From Neodontobutis hainanensis (taxonomy: Eukaryota; Chordata; Actinopteri; Gobiiformes; Odontobutidae): a stretch of 64,000 nt of DNA. This document shows, piece after piece, positions 50,022-62,800 of this stretch. Position 1 is the stretch's first letter. The number at the start of each line of letters is the position of its first letter. The translations under genes were made by a program, and so were the position numbers. The notes beneath the pieces are model-generated. The model was given only the letters and a program-made list of their open reading frames with translations, searched no databases and had not been told where the DNA came from. The stretch spans positions 5,236,001 to 5,300,000 of the forward strand of contig JALDNG010000048.1 in the NCBI GenBank assembly GCA_024349245.1. Reading direction: 5' to 3'.

Positions 50022-53000
50022 CTATTTGGAATTAACAAGACATTTCTGCAGGAAGTGGCTCATGAGGGTGTACACATGTCGGTAGGCTGAGCCTCGGAGT
50101 GAGTGGTTCTTGTCCGTGTACCACTGAAAAAAATGCATAGACATTCAGAATATTTGCTTAAGGACATCTTTATTTGACTTTCATTGAATCCACACCGTTA
50201 AAGTCAATACGAGGAGCACTTCCCTGAACCAATATTTACCATGGCCTCAAAGTCCACTTGTTCGTTGACTAGAGCCTTGGAGATCTGCGCTGCCTGCTGG
50301 AAATGAACATTGTCTGCGTGGGGGAAAAAAGAGTTGGCTACGTGACCCAACGTAAAAGCTCATGTCACAAGTAACCATTGAGGCAGACAGAGGTCATTGG
50401 TGCAAGACTCTGAACAAGTCTGGTAACTCGGCTACGACATGTCAGAGAGGAGGATGTGGGTAAGGCAGAACGTACCGTCGGCTGTGCCATGGATTAACAG
50501 AAAGTTGACGTCTTTAAAGTTCTTGGCTCTTTCTATTACACTGCCATTCTATTGAGAAAAAAATAAATAAGAAAGTGATGTTTGGACATGAAATGCAGTG
50601 TGTAGAATTTCAGAATAAAGCTGACTCTTTACTATATAACCATCTGCGTTGTCTTTGGGTAAGCCCATGTAGCGCTCTGTATACACTGCATCTGCAAAAT
50701 AAAATAAAATGAGCAAGTGGATCATAAAAACAGCATTGAATATGGTATATATTGAATGTACACACCATAATATTCCCATTCAGCAACTGGAGCTACAGCT
50801 ATACCACACTTTAGGAGTCCACTTCCAGCACCCAGCGCCATTGCAGTGACGTAACCACCGTATGACTGAAATTCATAACAGAGTTTAAGTTGAGTTATTA
50901 GTGAAACAACTATAGTGTATGAGAATATTTCCCACTCCAACTCACCCATCCCCACATTGCAATTCTGTCCTTGTCGATAAAACCCATATCAGTGAATTTC
51001 CTACATCACAGAGACAGAAAGCTTTTAGGACATGACTGTTTAAAGTAAAAGATGACAAAAGAAAGTTGTGTCCCGACCCCCTTTACCTAATGGCGGTCAG
51101 CTGGTCTTCAACTTCAAACGTCCCGAGCCTGTGGTAGATGGAGTGCAGGATCTCGTCTCCTTGGTAACCGCTTCCCCTTCCGTCGAAGCTGGCGTAAATG
51201 ATGTCGAATGTGCTGGTGAGGTACGTGCTCCAGTGCAGCTTGTAGCGGTAGGATACGGTCTGGCTACAGGGGCCGCCGTACCTGAAGGAGACAGCACGTA
51301 TTTTTTGATGGTCTGTTGTTTGTTGTAAGGTATGCACTAATGTAGTTTGTCATACTTACACGTCAATAAGTAGTGGATATTTTTTAGATTTCTTGAAATT
51401 TGGTGGCAGCATCATTTGATACCAGAGATCTGTTGGTAAGTAAAATTGTGATGTTTTAGTATGTATATTATTGAATTAAAGGGACAATACTCGTAACCTG
51501 GCCCTCTTTTTAGTGTTCATAAAGTTTCCTGTATTTTCTTTTTCTTCTGTGCAGAGCTACACATTTAAAAAACCTTCTACCATGAAAACAAAGAAAAATT
51601 AGGAAAATGGAAAATACCAGAAGACAAGTGGTGTGAGGATTGATTTTTATTTATTTAAAAAAAAAGTAATAAAAAAAATATAGTCTCACCAAATCCTGCC
51701 ACCTTAAAGGTACCATACTTCATGGTTGGCGTTTGGAAGTCTGACAGAATGTTTTCCAGTTTCTTGTTGTCTTCAAGAACAGAGATTTCTGGAAAAAGGA
51801 GGAAGAATCATGAAGAGTACAGGTCAGCTATATGTAACGTTTTACATTATTTTTAGAGTTGTCTTATTTTGTACATTGGCATTTCCCTGTACATAAATGA
51901 GTACTTAATATTGATGAAGCGTACACAAATTTCAGCACCAGCTTGCTTTGAAATAACCCTTTTCACTCTTCATTTACAATCAAATACTATAAATATGACT
52001 CTATAGAGGAAAGTACTCAAATAAAAGTACTCACATGGCACAATCAAAGGAGGTCAAATGAATATGAGCAAAAACGTTTAAGGCACCACAATATAAAATA
52101 TCTTTTCAGGGTACCTAGGACCTGGAGCGCACTCCTCTACCAAGCATCTTAGAAGATATACCACAAAGAACAGATGAACACACAACCCATCAAAACAAGC
52201 ACATGCTGCATGCTATTTCAGTAACAAATAATATGATAAACAGATAAATGAATAAATAAAAAAGAAAGGAGACCTCCTTTTAGACCAGGCTGTAAATTTC
52301 ATTTGTAAAATCAGTGCTATGGGATTTTAAAAAAACCTTTGGCCCTTGCCTTCTAGACAGAACACTTGTGAGCTTCCTACCAGAGTTCTGAAGTTTGCCA
52401 GGTTCAAATATGACAAGTGTAGCATGAAGCGTATTTAAATAAGTGAGTCTGTGGTTTCAGTGCGTATCTACACCTGCTCCTCTGTTGTCCATGAGAGTGT
52501 AAAGTGGAAGGCCCGGTCCTGGTAAAAATAAAAATAAACATTTTATCAAGCGTTGAGTCATTGGTTAAGACAGTTTAAGCTCAGGTTCTCTCACAGATGC
52601 TCTCTGACCATGTGTAAGATATTGCTTATGATTTGAACAAATGCGCATGTTTAACTGACCGGTGCAGTCCATTCTGTAGTAAGAAGCATTGTAGCTGAAG
52701 TAAGCTGAGTTGTACTGACACCTTTCCTTCCTTAAGTTGCAGGTGAGGCACTCCGGGGCTGAATGGCTGCTTCCGATTTTGATTCTAAAAAAAGAATATC
52801 ACAGTTATGTCATTGCAGGGCCTAATACATGCTGTCTGGGGTCAAATTCTAGCCCTTTCCAAGTACTTTCAAGATCCCTTTTCTATCTTTTCATCTTATA
52901 AGACCCATTGCTTTTAGTCATATTTCGGGAAGGAGTTCTTTTGTCGTTCCTGCAGCTCACTGATCTCAGGCATCCACTGGCTGCTCTCTGTTGTTCAAAA

Positions 53001-56000
53001 GCCCAATACAGGGGATGGTCCATGTTGTTCAGTATAACATTTTTTATGTTGTATGTCTGTTGGTCCATTACTTCAACTTGTCTCCAAACTTATACCTATA
53101 TTTGGCTCCATCTATAAAGGCTCTCTGTGAGGCTCTTGTAGTCCTCTCTTTTGTCTGCCTTTGATACGAGTCACTATTGCTGTGACATCCGAGTATTTGT
53201 GAATGTGGCAGGGCTCAGTGATTGTATAGCATAAAGGGAACAAGAATGAAGCAAAAACAGTACCTTGAGGAGCCCCTGTGCTTCTAATGACAGTCTCAAA
53301 CATAAAATTTGCTTCAATAAGTATATGGACAATAAAGAGATAAGCAGGAAAGCTTACCTGTATAGATTTCTCTTTATCGGTATTCCTTCATACTGATTAC
53401 TCACAAAATATCTATGAAGAATGATATTTATTTACATATTTTAAATATAAACTGACAACTTCTGTTAGTTTAAAAAGTAGAAAGCACAATTACTCACATG
53501 GCATCTTGGGTTAATTTGCTGATGTAGATAACCTCCCAATTTCCTGAGGTTATGGCCGTTGCCTTGCCCTTTTGATTAAGAAACAATGGTGAGATGAAGT
53601 CATAAGTTCACTACATGTGAGACATTATGTTAACATGATATGAAAAGATGCTTACGTCTTTCACGTAATGAACATGTTTGTATCCATGACTGTCACTCAT
53701 CACTTTGTAGAAACTGCTTTTATCTTCAGCAAAGAAAAGAGGTAGTGGAACATACTGTAAAAAAATATTTAAATCATATTTCAGTGTATGAAACAAATAC
53801 ATTTATTCAATGTTAATGAGCGTGATTGAAACTTACATGACCGACCCAGCCAGTCTTGCTTGTTTGTTCAAATTTCTAAGAAAGGTCATCAGAATTGTCT
53901 TATATTGTGTAAAAGTACATTGGTCCATCTGTTTCATCTGAATCCAGTTTAGCATCTAATAAAAGTATAAACAGGTACCTGTTTTTCTTTCCAGCTGCCT
54001 CCCTCAAAGTCATAGATCTGTACAATCACGTAATTTTGTTTTCTGGTAAGCCACTGCACAGCGACGCGCTGGTCTGTAGCCCAGGTCACCGAGCACAAAA
54101 TGTGATCACTGAGTTAAAGGAAACAGAAAGTGACAAGGGTTTTCAGAAACATTCACTTACACACTTAGTATTTATAATAATTCAAATAATACAAAAAATA
54201 CAGACTCAGATGCAACTGAGGCTGGAGCAAAGAGTTGTGAGCGCTGTGAGGGGTCTGAGGTATCGACTACAAACAGTTTCACCTTTGGAAGAGTGGATCC
54301 AGCCTGAAACACATATTTTCTTTTGTCTTTTCTGTCTCTCATAATGGTTCTTCTGCAATGACTGACATACAGGAAAACATAACAAACAGAGTTTGTGCAG
54401 AGCACAATTAAAATCATATTATTATAATTTGATAACGTTTGCTCTGGAACTCGATAGACACAAACTATATTTATGCAGCTATAATAAAGGGTACTGCAAA
54501 AAACAGTGATCTAGAGTACATTATGAACACAAATAATTATAGTTTAAATAAATATAAATAAACTAAATGTCGTTGATTATTGTAAATGTATATGCCAGCA
54601 TTTACATGTGAGAAGAAAAAGAGATGCTGTTAAATGTCTTGAAATTTGACAATTTGGGAAATGTGAACGTCTTCACAAATAAGAAAAACAACAAATCCTA
54701 TTGTGCAGCCTTCTGCTTTTCACTTCATTCTGGGCCCATCTGTAACCGGAATAGATTCACATTTAAAAGAGCAGATATGCTAACATTGATATTCTGGGCA
54801 GGTTACAGGTAGAAGAAAACGATCTGTTGTGTAGCTGTTGGCAGTGGGACTGAGACCATACTATATCCCAATCGAGTTCTCTCAAAATTGAACTAAATTA
54901 AACAAACAAATCTAAATCGAAGTGTTTGCACCCACAAATGTATTTTGATGACTTGACTTAATTTTGTGTTGTGTTGTGGAATCAACTTCTTCTTCAGTGA
55001 CACAGACTTAGACTGGGACTTGCACTTCATCTTGAAGTGACAAGACAAGGACTGGTTATAGATGTTTTTGGGTGACTTGGAGGACTAGTCTCTGGATTAT
55101 ATTCACAAAATAATCTGTGTACATCAGTGGGGACGTGAGCCTATTTGTTATAAAGGTTTCATGATCAGTTCTGTATGCCAGCAACAATACACATTACGAC
55201 TATACAAAGTTGTAATTCTCACCTTTGGGTACGGTATAGACACTGTTTCAGGATACTGTTCACTTCCATACCAGGTGTATTCTATTCTGTGAACCTCTGT
55301 GTCATTAAACTCTGCATAGGCCAAATATACGCCATTTGTCGACCACCACAGTGCCCCGTTTGATGCAAAAACCTCCTCTGAAAGAAAAAAAGAAATGTTA
55401 CAACTGTCGCGTAACCTCTATCGAATTGAAATCTAAATGTCTGCTACTCACCCTCATATGTCCAGTCAGGAACCCCATTTTGGATCTCATTTTCTTTTCC
55501 GTTGTGTGTCACTTGAACAGCATCAGCGTTCACGTCAGACTTTAGAAATATGTTAAAATCTGAAACATAGGCCTGGAAAAAAACAGAGTCCTGAATCAAA
55601 TGCAGAGTAAATTTAATGTAACTGTCAATACTTCTCTATGTAATCAGAAAGAGATGAAAACTTACACATTTGTTTCCTACTGGTGCCCAGATAAAGTATT
55701 GCACAGTGAGGGGAAGATTCACAGGTGTAACAAAGGCGCTGCGTTTAAAATATATTGGTTAGGGTGTATCTAAATCTAAATCTTTGTGCATATAAACCAG
55801 ACAGAACACTTACGAAGTCTCTCTGTTGAAGATGCTGTAAGAGGCAGTGTAAGAATGTCTCCATTTCTGACAAATACAAAGCATAGAAAAACTTTTAGTT
55901 TAGTTTTTTCATTTTGTGATTCAAGTAAGAAAGACTTCAAGAAAAATCAAATACAAACCTTTGTGTAATTACTTTCAAGAGCAACATACTTGTAGTCACC

Positions 56001-57715
56001 TGACAACAAGTAATCAGTGGCTTCAACTTGTGCCTGTAAAAAAGACAATAATTGTGAGCTTTCTATCGAACCACTGAGGAGTCTGTGGTGAAAATATATA
56101 CAGTATATTACAAATGTTGAATTGCTGATGTAAAGAGACTCCTCTTTTGTTTCTGCATTGTGGAGGATATAATTCCCATCACTTGTTTTATGCAGATACT
56201 CCTTATCTGCAAATACAAACAACATTTTGAGTTAACACCACCAAGTAGCAGGCAGAGAAGGGGAAAAAAAGGTTACCCTGGTACCTGAAACCCAATGCAT
56301 ACTGTAGGAAGTCCATCTAATAGTGTCGTTGAAGTAGTCTTCAAGGGAAAAAAGCTTTTTGGTAGCACTTCCTGAAACAATGTAACAAACTCCATATTAG
56401 CTATTATTTATATATAGCTATACATTTTCACATTATTGTTTCATGCAAACTGGATTATTGCTTTGACGCAACTCAAATTATTTAGTATAACCAGAAATTT
56501 GTGTAAGATCTAGGCCATATGTTAACCAGTAGTGTTGGCTTTTAGTTAGCTGGACAAAAAACTACTACACATTTTGTTTATACATTTATTTAATAGGGAC
56601 AGAACAAAAACATTGTTACAGCTTCAAGTGTAACCGATGACATGTCCATAGGCCGAATAGCTGAGAACCAATTTGCTGAACCCCACAACAGTGACAAACT
56701 GTGATTGAGCTTTGACCAAAGGTGGTCTTATATTTACATCAAATTACAGACATATTCATTTTTTACTACAGCTAAACTTTATTATAGGCTACACTATACT
56801 GTAATCCTGAGGTAACTTTAAAAAACCAAGTGTTAGGAAGGTTTGGGAGCACAGAGAAGTCAATACTAAATCACATTAAATAAATAATGTTCAAATAGGA
56901 ATTAAATTGTCTGGTATGTAAACCATGTAGCCTTGTAAAAAGGGCATTGTCTTTACTGCCATAATAAACATGGTGCTTGGAGAGCTAAATAATGAGAACA
57001 CCTGAATGCTACAGTTTTGGGACGTGTCAGAGAAAACGGGTTCTGTTTTGTTTTAGAATTTGTATGTCATTTGTTTTATTGTCAATGAATAGCCTAGTAA
57101 GCCTTTATATAACAATTATATTAATTCATTTCAGACTGTTCTTATTGAAAAATAAAATAAACTACACAACTTAAAACATTTACATACTTTAGTCACAAGG
57201 TAGCGCTATTTCAAACGTACTTTATCAGGTCTGATCACAAAGTTAATGAATCGTCTCTTTATACAGTGATTCATATCATTAAAACGAAAGTAATAGTTAA
57301 ACAATAGAAAAGACACCTTAAACTTTGAATAGCATATAGTCAATCTAAAATGTAGGCTGGTGTTACTGTAAGGTATTATCATTAAGGGCGTTAGAAAGAA
57401 TGTTTAAAACAAACAAAAAAGAGAAAAGAATGGAAGAACAGGTGACGAGGGGGAAAACTTACTGTTCAAATAAATAGCTGGTATCGTTATTAGCGTGATG
57501 ACGACAGCCGCCCCGACCACCCCCCACAGCACCTTGCTGTAGCCCTGTGAAAGGTGGCACAAAGCAGCACAAAGCTTCTCTAAGAACTCACCACCCAGGC
57601 ACGAACGTCAACTTTTAATTTATTGCAGTTAATTCGCTACAGAAAATTACACAAGAATCACAGTTAACTTTCTTGCCACTTTTGTCTAGATAGGCTATTT
57701 TAAATTACTGACCAT
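50022..57715 (-). CDS. dpp4: Dipeptidyl peptidase 4 / FAP family serine protease
   Basis: Type II membrane serine protease that removes N-terminal X-Pro or X-Ala dipeptides. About 26 small minus-strand exons cover the whole family length. The ATG (57,715-57,713) sits at the very end of its exon; the next exon (about 57,543-57,470) gives GYSKVLWGVVGAAVVITLIT, a short tail and membrane anchor. Then come EYLHKTSDGNYILHNAE, the substrate-site Arg in WRHSYTASYSIF, the Glu-Glu pair in PDWTYEEEVFASN (about 55,452 and 55,380), FNDTEV, a cysteine-rich part near 52,660-52,790 (CQYNSAYFSYNASYY), and the hydrolase domain. DVYGGPCSQTV holds the oxyanion Tyr. The nucleophile Ser is in GWSYGGYVTAMA, split by an intron; Asp is in HGTADDNVHF and His in WYTDKNHS. 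The residue that separates DPP4 (Asp) from FAP (Ala) reads Asp (WEYYDAVYTERYMG). By position it is FAP, by sequence more like DPP4. Exon borders were not all fixed to the base. Confidence 0.9.
52870..53310 (-). repeat. Decayed LINE reverse-transcriptase fragment (Rex1/CR1-L2 type)
   Basis: Read on the minus strand, 53,303-53,112 gives STGAPQGTVFASFLFPLCYT and then HKYSDVTAIV, the decayed catalytic region of a reverse transcriptase. 53,068-52,883 gives DHPLYWAFEQQRAASGCLR, the C-terminal end. Frames are broken between them. It is the same family as 40,545-40,690 and lies in a DPP4-like gene intron in the gene's sense orientation. Confidence 0.75.
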
Positions 57716-58557
57716 GTTTCTGATGAAGTTCTCAACATTCAACGACGGACAGACGAGCAGCCAATCCCAGGGTTTAGTTGGGGCTCGTGAAAGAAAGACT
57801 CGCTCCCGTGAAGTTTAACTGGAGTTTTTAAACGTCTAATCATAGTCTCGCGATAAAAAAGAACGAGCGCGTTAATTAACTCTCATTGTGATAACATTAC
57901 TAAGCCCTTGTTCTATACAGCTCTACAGTGTCCGGCTGGAGTCGAGGCGCTCGCGCATCCCGCCGCTGCATTCCTGAGTGGAGTCAAAAAGAGGACGGAG
58001 AGGACTCCTCGAAGTGAGAAGCCTGCACAACTTTTCTCCAGCGCATAACTTTGGCTACGTCTATTTAGGGATAAAGTGTTATTATTTACCATTTGCGGTA
58101 GTAAAAGTTTAACAGCCATTTTCACAGTGAATGAGCATTTGTTGGTAAATTGACTGAAATATAAAAAAGAAAAAAAAGGCACTTGTTACAACACTTGTGA
58201 ACAAACAGGAAGTAGAATGAGACAGTTTAAATTAGTTACTAAGAATAGGTATGACTTTAAAGGTGACTCACTACTAATAACAGCTGGGCTCAATGGGTGA
58301 AAAAACCCTGCACCTGTTTATGTGCATGTTTGACAGATGGGCTCTGAGGAGCTATCACCGGCACAGCGCCTCAAATTATCATGGGACAATGTTGGGCCTT
58401 TTTCTTTCTCCCCCAAGTGTTACCATTATTAGACTACGATTTACAGTAAAAAAGGATCCAGTACTAAGCTTATCTACATTAATAAATCCACCCACGTTTC
58501 CTTTAATACAATGTGATTGTGTTTGTTTTTATTGGACTGTAGCCTTTAAAAGAAAAT

Positions 58558-58627
58558 GTTGGACAGAGTTGGGGAAAGAAGTATTTCTTCACATCTTAAC
58601 AAGTTTCTTTCCCCAACTCTGTCCAAC
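58558..58627. repeat. Perfect 23-bp inverted repeat (hairpin)
   Basis: Arms 58,558-58,580 and 58,605-58,627 are exactly complementary over 23 bp (left arm starts GTTGGACAGAGTTGGGG) with a 24-base loop. The size is like a small-RNA precursor or a MITE-like palindrome. No known miRNA is recognised. Confidence 0.85.
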
Positions 58628-58810
58628 TTAAGACTTGTTTTTAGCTTCAAAGAGACATAAATTAACCACATTTTCTAAAATATTTAATCAGAAATATAAA
58701 AATGTGTTGACTTATTAGGTTATGGGACCGGAAATATTTGCAATACCATTCAAAATACATCACATTGATCTGGTCTGACTTGGACACATTAAGAAATATT
58801 GGAATATTGA

Positions 58811-58830
58811 AAGGTGCCCCTATGTAATTA

Positions 58831-58887
<57 letters not shown>

Positions 58888-58919
58888 GCACCTATTACAA
58901 AGGTGCCCCTATGTAATTA

Positions 58920-58980
<61 letters not shown>
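58811..58980. repeat. Duplicated unit with (TA)n and an inverted arm
   Basis: The unit AAGGTGCCCCTATGTAATTA followed by a long TA run occurs twice, about 89 bp apart (from 58,811 and about 58,900). Between them lies an inverted copy of the start, TAGGGGCACCT. The first unit can fold as a long hairpin with the TA run as stem. Confidence 0.85.
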
Positions 58981-58981
<1 letters not shown>

Positions 58982-59604
58982 TTTTTATTACTTTTTAATA
59001 ACTTAGTCTGACTTAACTTTAAAACATAATAAAAAACACATCAATAAAAAATCCATTCTTTTTATAAATTTTTATTTCAGCTCACAAATGTGTGTTCACT
59101 TTGTTTAATACTTTCTCATATTCCACCACATACACCATTTAAATGTTTAATTTTTTTTAGATTTAATAGCTATTACAGCAGCTAGACATGTTTTGTCACA
59201 TTATTCAAGAAAACATTAGTATGCAATTTACTCAACATGATTTTGGAAATCCTAGTGCAAATACATATTACAGTCTTACTTAGATTCTTAAACAGCACGA
59301 TTATATCAGAGGGATTTTGGTGCCTCATATATCCTTTTTGAATGTGTCACTGGTGTATGAATGTGCGACAATTTGGGACAACAGATGAAAATTAGCCTAT
59401 GGTTACAATCTGGCATGTTTACATTCATGTGGCTGTGTTCATCAACATGCACTGTCCCAAACAAATAAAAATAAAATGTTTTGGTTAATTCTGACACCAC
59501 CCACATTTCTTACTTTTTTTGTTACCTTTTTGAATTATTTGATAGTTTGTTGTTTGATAGACAATAGGTAGGCAGGAACAGAGACAAGCGTGCCATTGGG
59601 CAAA

Positions 59605-59677
59605 TGACCAGACCAAAAATCAAACATAAGTCTCCCTCGTGATTGGTATGAACTCTACCAACTGAGCTATCAGCGAA
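59605..59677 (-). repeat. tRNA-like remnant (SINE head or tRNA pseudogene)
   Basis: Read on the minus strand it contains TAGCTCAGTTGGTAGAG (59,669-59,653), an intact tRNA D-arm and A box, but the B box has decayed to GTTTGATTTTT and no full cloverleaf is evident. It lies downstream of the IFIH1 stop, perhaps in its 3' UTR. Confidence 0.55.
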
Positions 59678-59829
59678 CCTCTCACCCAGATTTGTAAAAA
59701 AAACAGTAATGCTTAATGAAAAGTGCTCACTATTGGCAAAAACAGAAATGACAAAGAACCTGCTAAAGTGCAAACCTTGTAAGATACTAAAATATAAGCA
59801 TCCTCTTGAGCTTGATGACATGACTGCTC

Positions 59830-62800
59830 TTAATCATCGTCATCTGAGTTGGACCCCAATTGGTGCGCGTGTTCAGCATAATCGAAGGCTTGAAACTTGA
59901 CAGGAAGCTCGCTCCACTTGGAGCATTTGCTGATCTTCCGGCTGTTTAACGTCACTGCAAAATTTTTCACGTGGAGGCAGGGGCAGTCGATCCCACGGTA
60001 CAGCATCATGGAACCCCACGGCTGCAGTCACAAAAAAAATCATGTGTTAGGAGAAAGGCAGGTGTTGTCTTAATGGAAACTCATGTACAATCACGACCGC
60101 ATTGAACACCTTTGTGTGCTTTGTAATTGTAGATCTCTGTTCCTGCAGCTTTGGATGGATAAAGGTATTTGGAAATTGTATGAATGATCAAGCACAAAGC
60201 TCAGTTTAAATAAGTAACTTGCCAACAAAGAAACACCAAACAAAATGCAGCATTACACCTACATCACATTTTGCATCTAATGTGATGACAAAGTATTGCC
60301 ATAATTCAGAAGCAGAGATTAAAAAATGGAGGACAAAATAATCTATCCATCCAATGAACTGCTTAGAATGAGATTTCACAGAGATCATAAGAACCGTTCT
60401 TTTATGTGAATCTGAAACAGAAAACACAGATGATCTTTCTTTCACTGTATTTACTTTCATTCTGGGAAGACCATCTGGACTGGCTCTCGTAAAGCCCATC
60501 TTCAGGACCTTCTTACTTCAAGAGGGTTCAACCTTAGAAGTGGATCACTGTGCACAGTGGATCTGATCATATGGACTTAGAACTATGGATCTTTGAATAC
60601 TTCTAATGGTAAATTTTGTCATGTTTTGATGTGTGTGTTATTTTATTATTTATTTCTTCACTTACGTTTCCACACTCTTTACACGCTATGGAGCAGTTGG
60701 TCTCGTAATCCAGGCGTCGCTCTCGGAGAGTATTGTTTTCCTTCTGGACATAAAGCTCGCTGCAAAAAAAACAAAAAAACAGGAGAATTCTTGGTAAGAA
60801 TCTTAATGTCTGTTGTCATACAAAGATGGACAATAGTAATAAAAAGTGCTACCTAAACTGCGGCGTCAGATTGACTCGGTGCATGTTCTCGATGATCTCG
60901 ATGTCTTCGCCGGTGCAGACAGGTTTGCTACAGCCTCGACAGTTTAACTTCAGCTCAGACGGGCACCCGTTCCTGATGCCTTTTTGTTCCTTCTTTTTGG
61001 CTCTCAGTTTTTCCTCCATTATGGCTTGCATTTGAAACTCCAGTATCTGAACAAAACAAACAAAACCCTCAAAACAAAGTGAAAACTGTAGTTTTATTTT
61101 GACTTAGTTTTATCTATACATACCCTTTTGTCGTATTCTTTTTGATTTAAGGCTCGGATTTTGTCAATGGCTTTGTTCATCATGTTTATGCGATACTCAT
61201 TGACGGTCTCTTTTTCGGCCACGCCTGAGCCTATTGTCTCCACCAGAGTGTAAGTGCTGTCCTCTGCTCTTCCTCGACCTCGGGCCTGCACGTGTGAGGT
61301 AAAGATCTATATTTAGTATCCTATATTTGTCAGGACAGACCAAAGGTTATTCGTGTTTAGTGACACGGACCTGAATCATAGAGATCTCATTGGTCACGAG
61401 GCCGTATCGGATAACAACGTTGCACGCAGGTATGTCCAAACCTTCCTCGGCCACTGTTGTAGCCACCAGCAAATTGATCTCACCACTGCTGAATTTCTTC
61501 AACACGTCCTTTTGCTCGGTCTGATTAATGCACAAAGATTAGTACAATGCACCCAAGAAATGCTTAAAGTAAATCAATAACAGTGTAGCACTCACAGGGG
61601 TCATAGGCTTAACGACACTTTGGTCTCCTCCTCCAATCAGATATGCAGCATTAACCGCAATGTCAGCAAACTTTGGGTTCTCCTGTATCCAGTGCGTCAG
61701 AGCCATGGCACTGCGACGTGTCTTTGTGAAAATGATCCCTCTGGCCTCTTTCCTGCTGGTGAACTCATGGAGAATTGTGGTCTTTAACTTGGAAAGACTG
61801 TCATTTTCATACGCTGGATTTTTTGCAAGTTCCATAAGCTCCTTTTTGTTGTCTGTAAGGTATTCACAAAAGAGTTTCAGGGTCAGTTCAGTAAAGAGGA
61901 AACGCTATAGATGATGAAGAAGAAGATAAATACACCAATACCTTTAAATAAATTGAAGAGGAATCGCTCAGTCGGCGTAATGTTTATAATCAGATCACCA
62001 TCTGGAGAGGTTTTCTTCCTCATCTCATCTTCATAATGTTTATTAAGGAAGCTGAAGGCGTCACACATTCGAATAGTGTTGCTTAGCTGCAGGCCCTCGT
62101 TGTACTTTCGAAGGTTGTCCGCACACACCCGCACTGTCTGGTTTTCTTCTTTTGTAGCTAAAACAATGATCACAGAGTTATGGGAGCCAGCTGGGCTCTG
62201 TTTCCCTGCAGCAGGTTAAACCACCTCAGACCAGCCCACCTTACAGTTTCCAGTTTCAGAAAAGCTGCAATGTTAGAGGAGCGTAAAGTCTTTTGTGAGA
62301 ATGGAGAAACTATATTCTGGCTGGATAATGCATATAAAAAGTTTATTACTTTATTTGACTACATTTACATCAGTGTTATTGTGCACAATGTGCCTATTCT
62401 CACATTTTTTGATAAATCTTAAGCTGCTGACTTTTTAATAAGATGGCATTAACGAAATATGTTACAGTACTGTTGTAAAAGAACCAAATCAAATATTCAG
62501 ACTGGGTGAATGTCATCTACTCCAGCAGCATCAGAAGTTAATCAAAAGTGGATATAAACTGAATTTATACCTGTAGTCTTTAAATATATAAATGTAATCA
62601 CTCACTGCTGAACTCTTGACAGTGTGTTTAAAGTGAGTGTTCTCAGTTTTTCCTGTGGATGAGGAAATGGGCCCATCAGAGAGCTCCGCCCCAGAAGAGG
62701 ACGACACTCAGATAAACTCTGTGTTAATGGAATAAACACTGCCACAAACCAGGTTAGGTTCACAGAGCAAGTTACCTCAGTAACTGACCCAGAGTTTGCA

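Larger units (their letters stand above)
57716..59829. other. Repeat-rich spacer between IFIH1 and the DPP4-like gene
   Basis: Contains the probable promoter of the DPP4-like gene (about 57,720-58,030, with CCAAT at 57,761 and GC-rich stretches), a perfect 23-bp hairpin (58,558-58,627), a duplicated (TA)n block (58,811-58,980) and a tRNA-like remnant (59,605-59,677). The rest, about 58,990-59,600, is AT-rich with no coding signal and probably includes the IFIH1 3' UTR. Confidence 0.55.
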
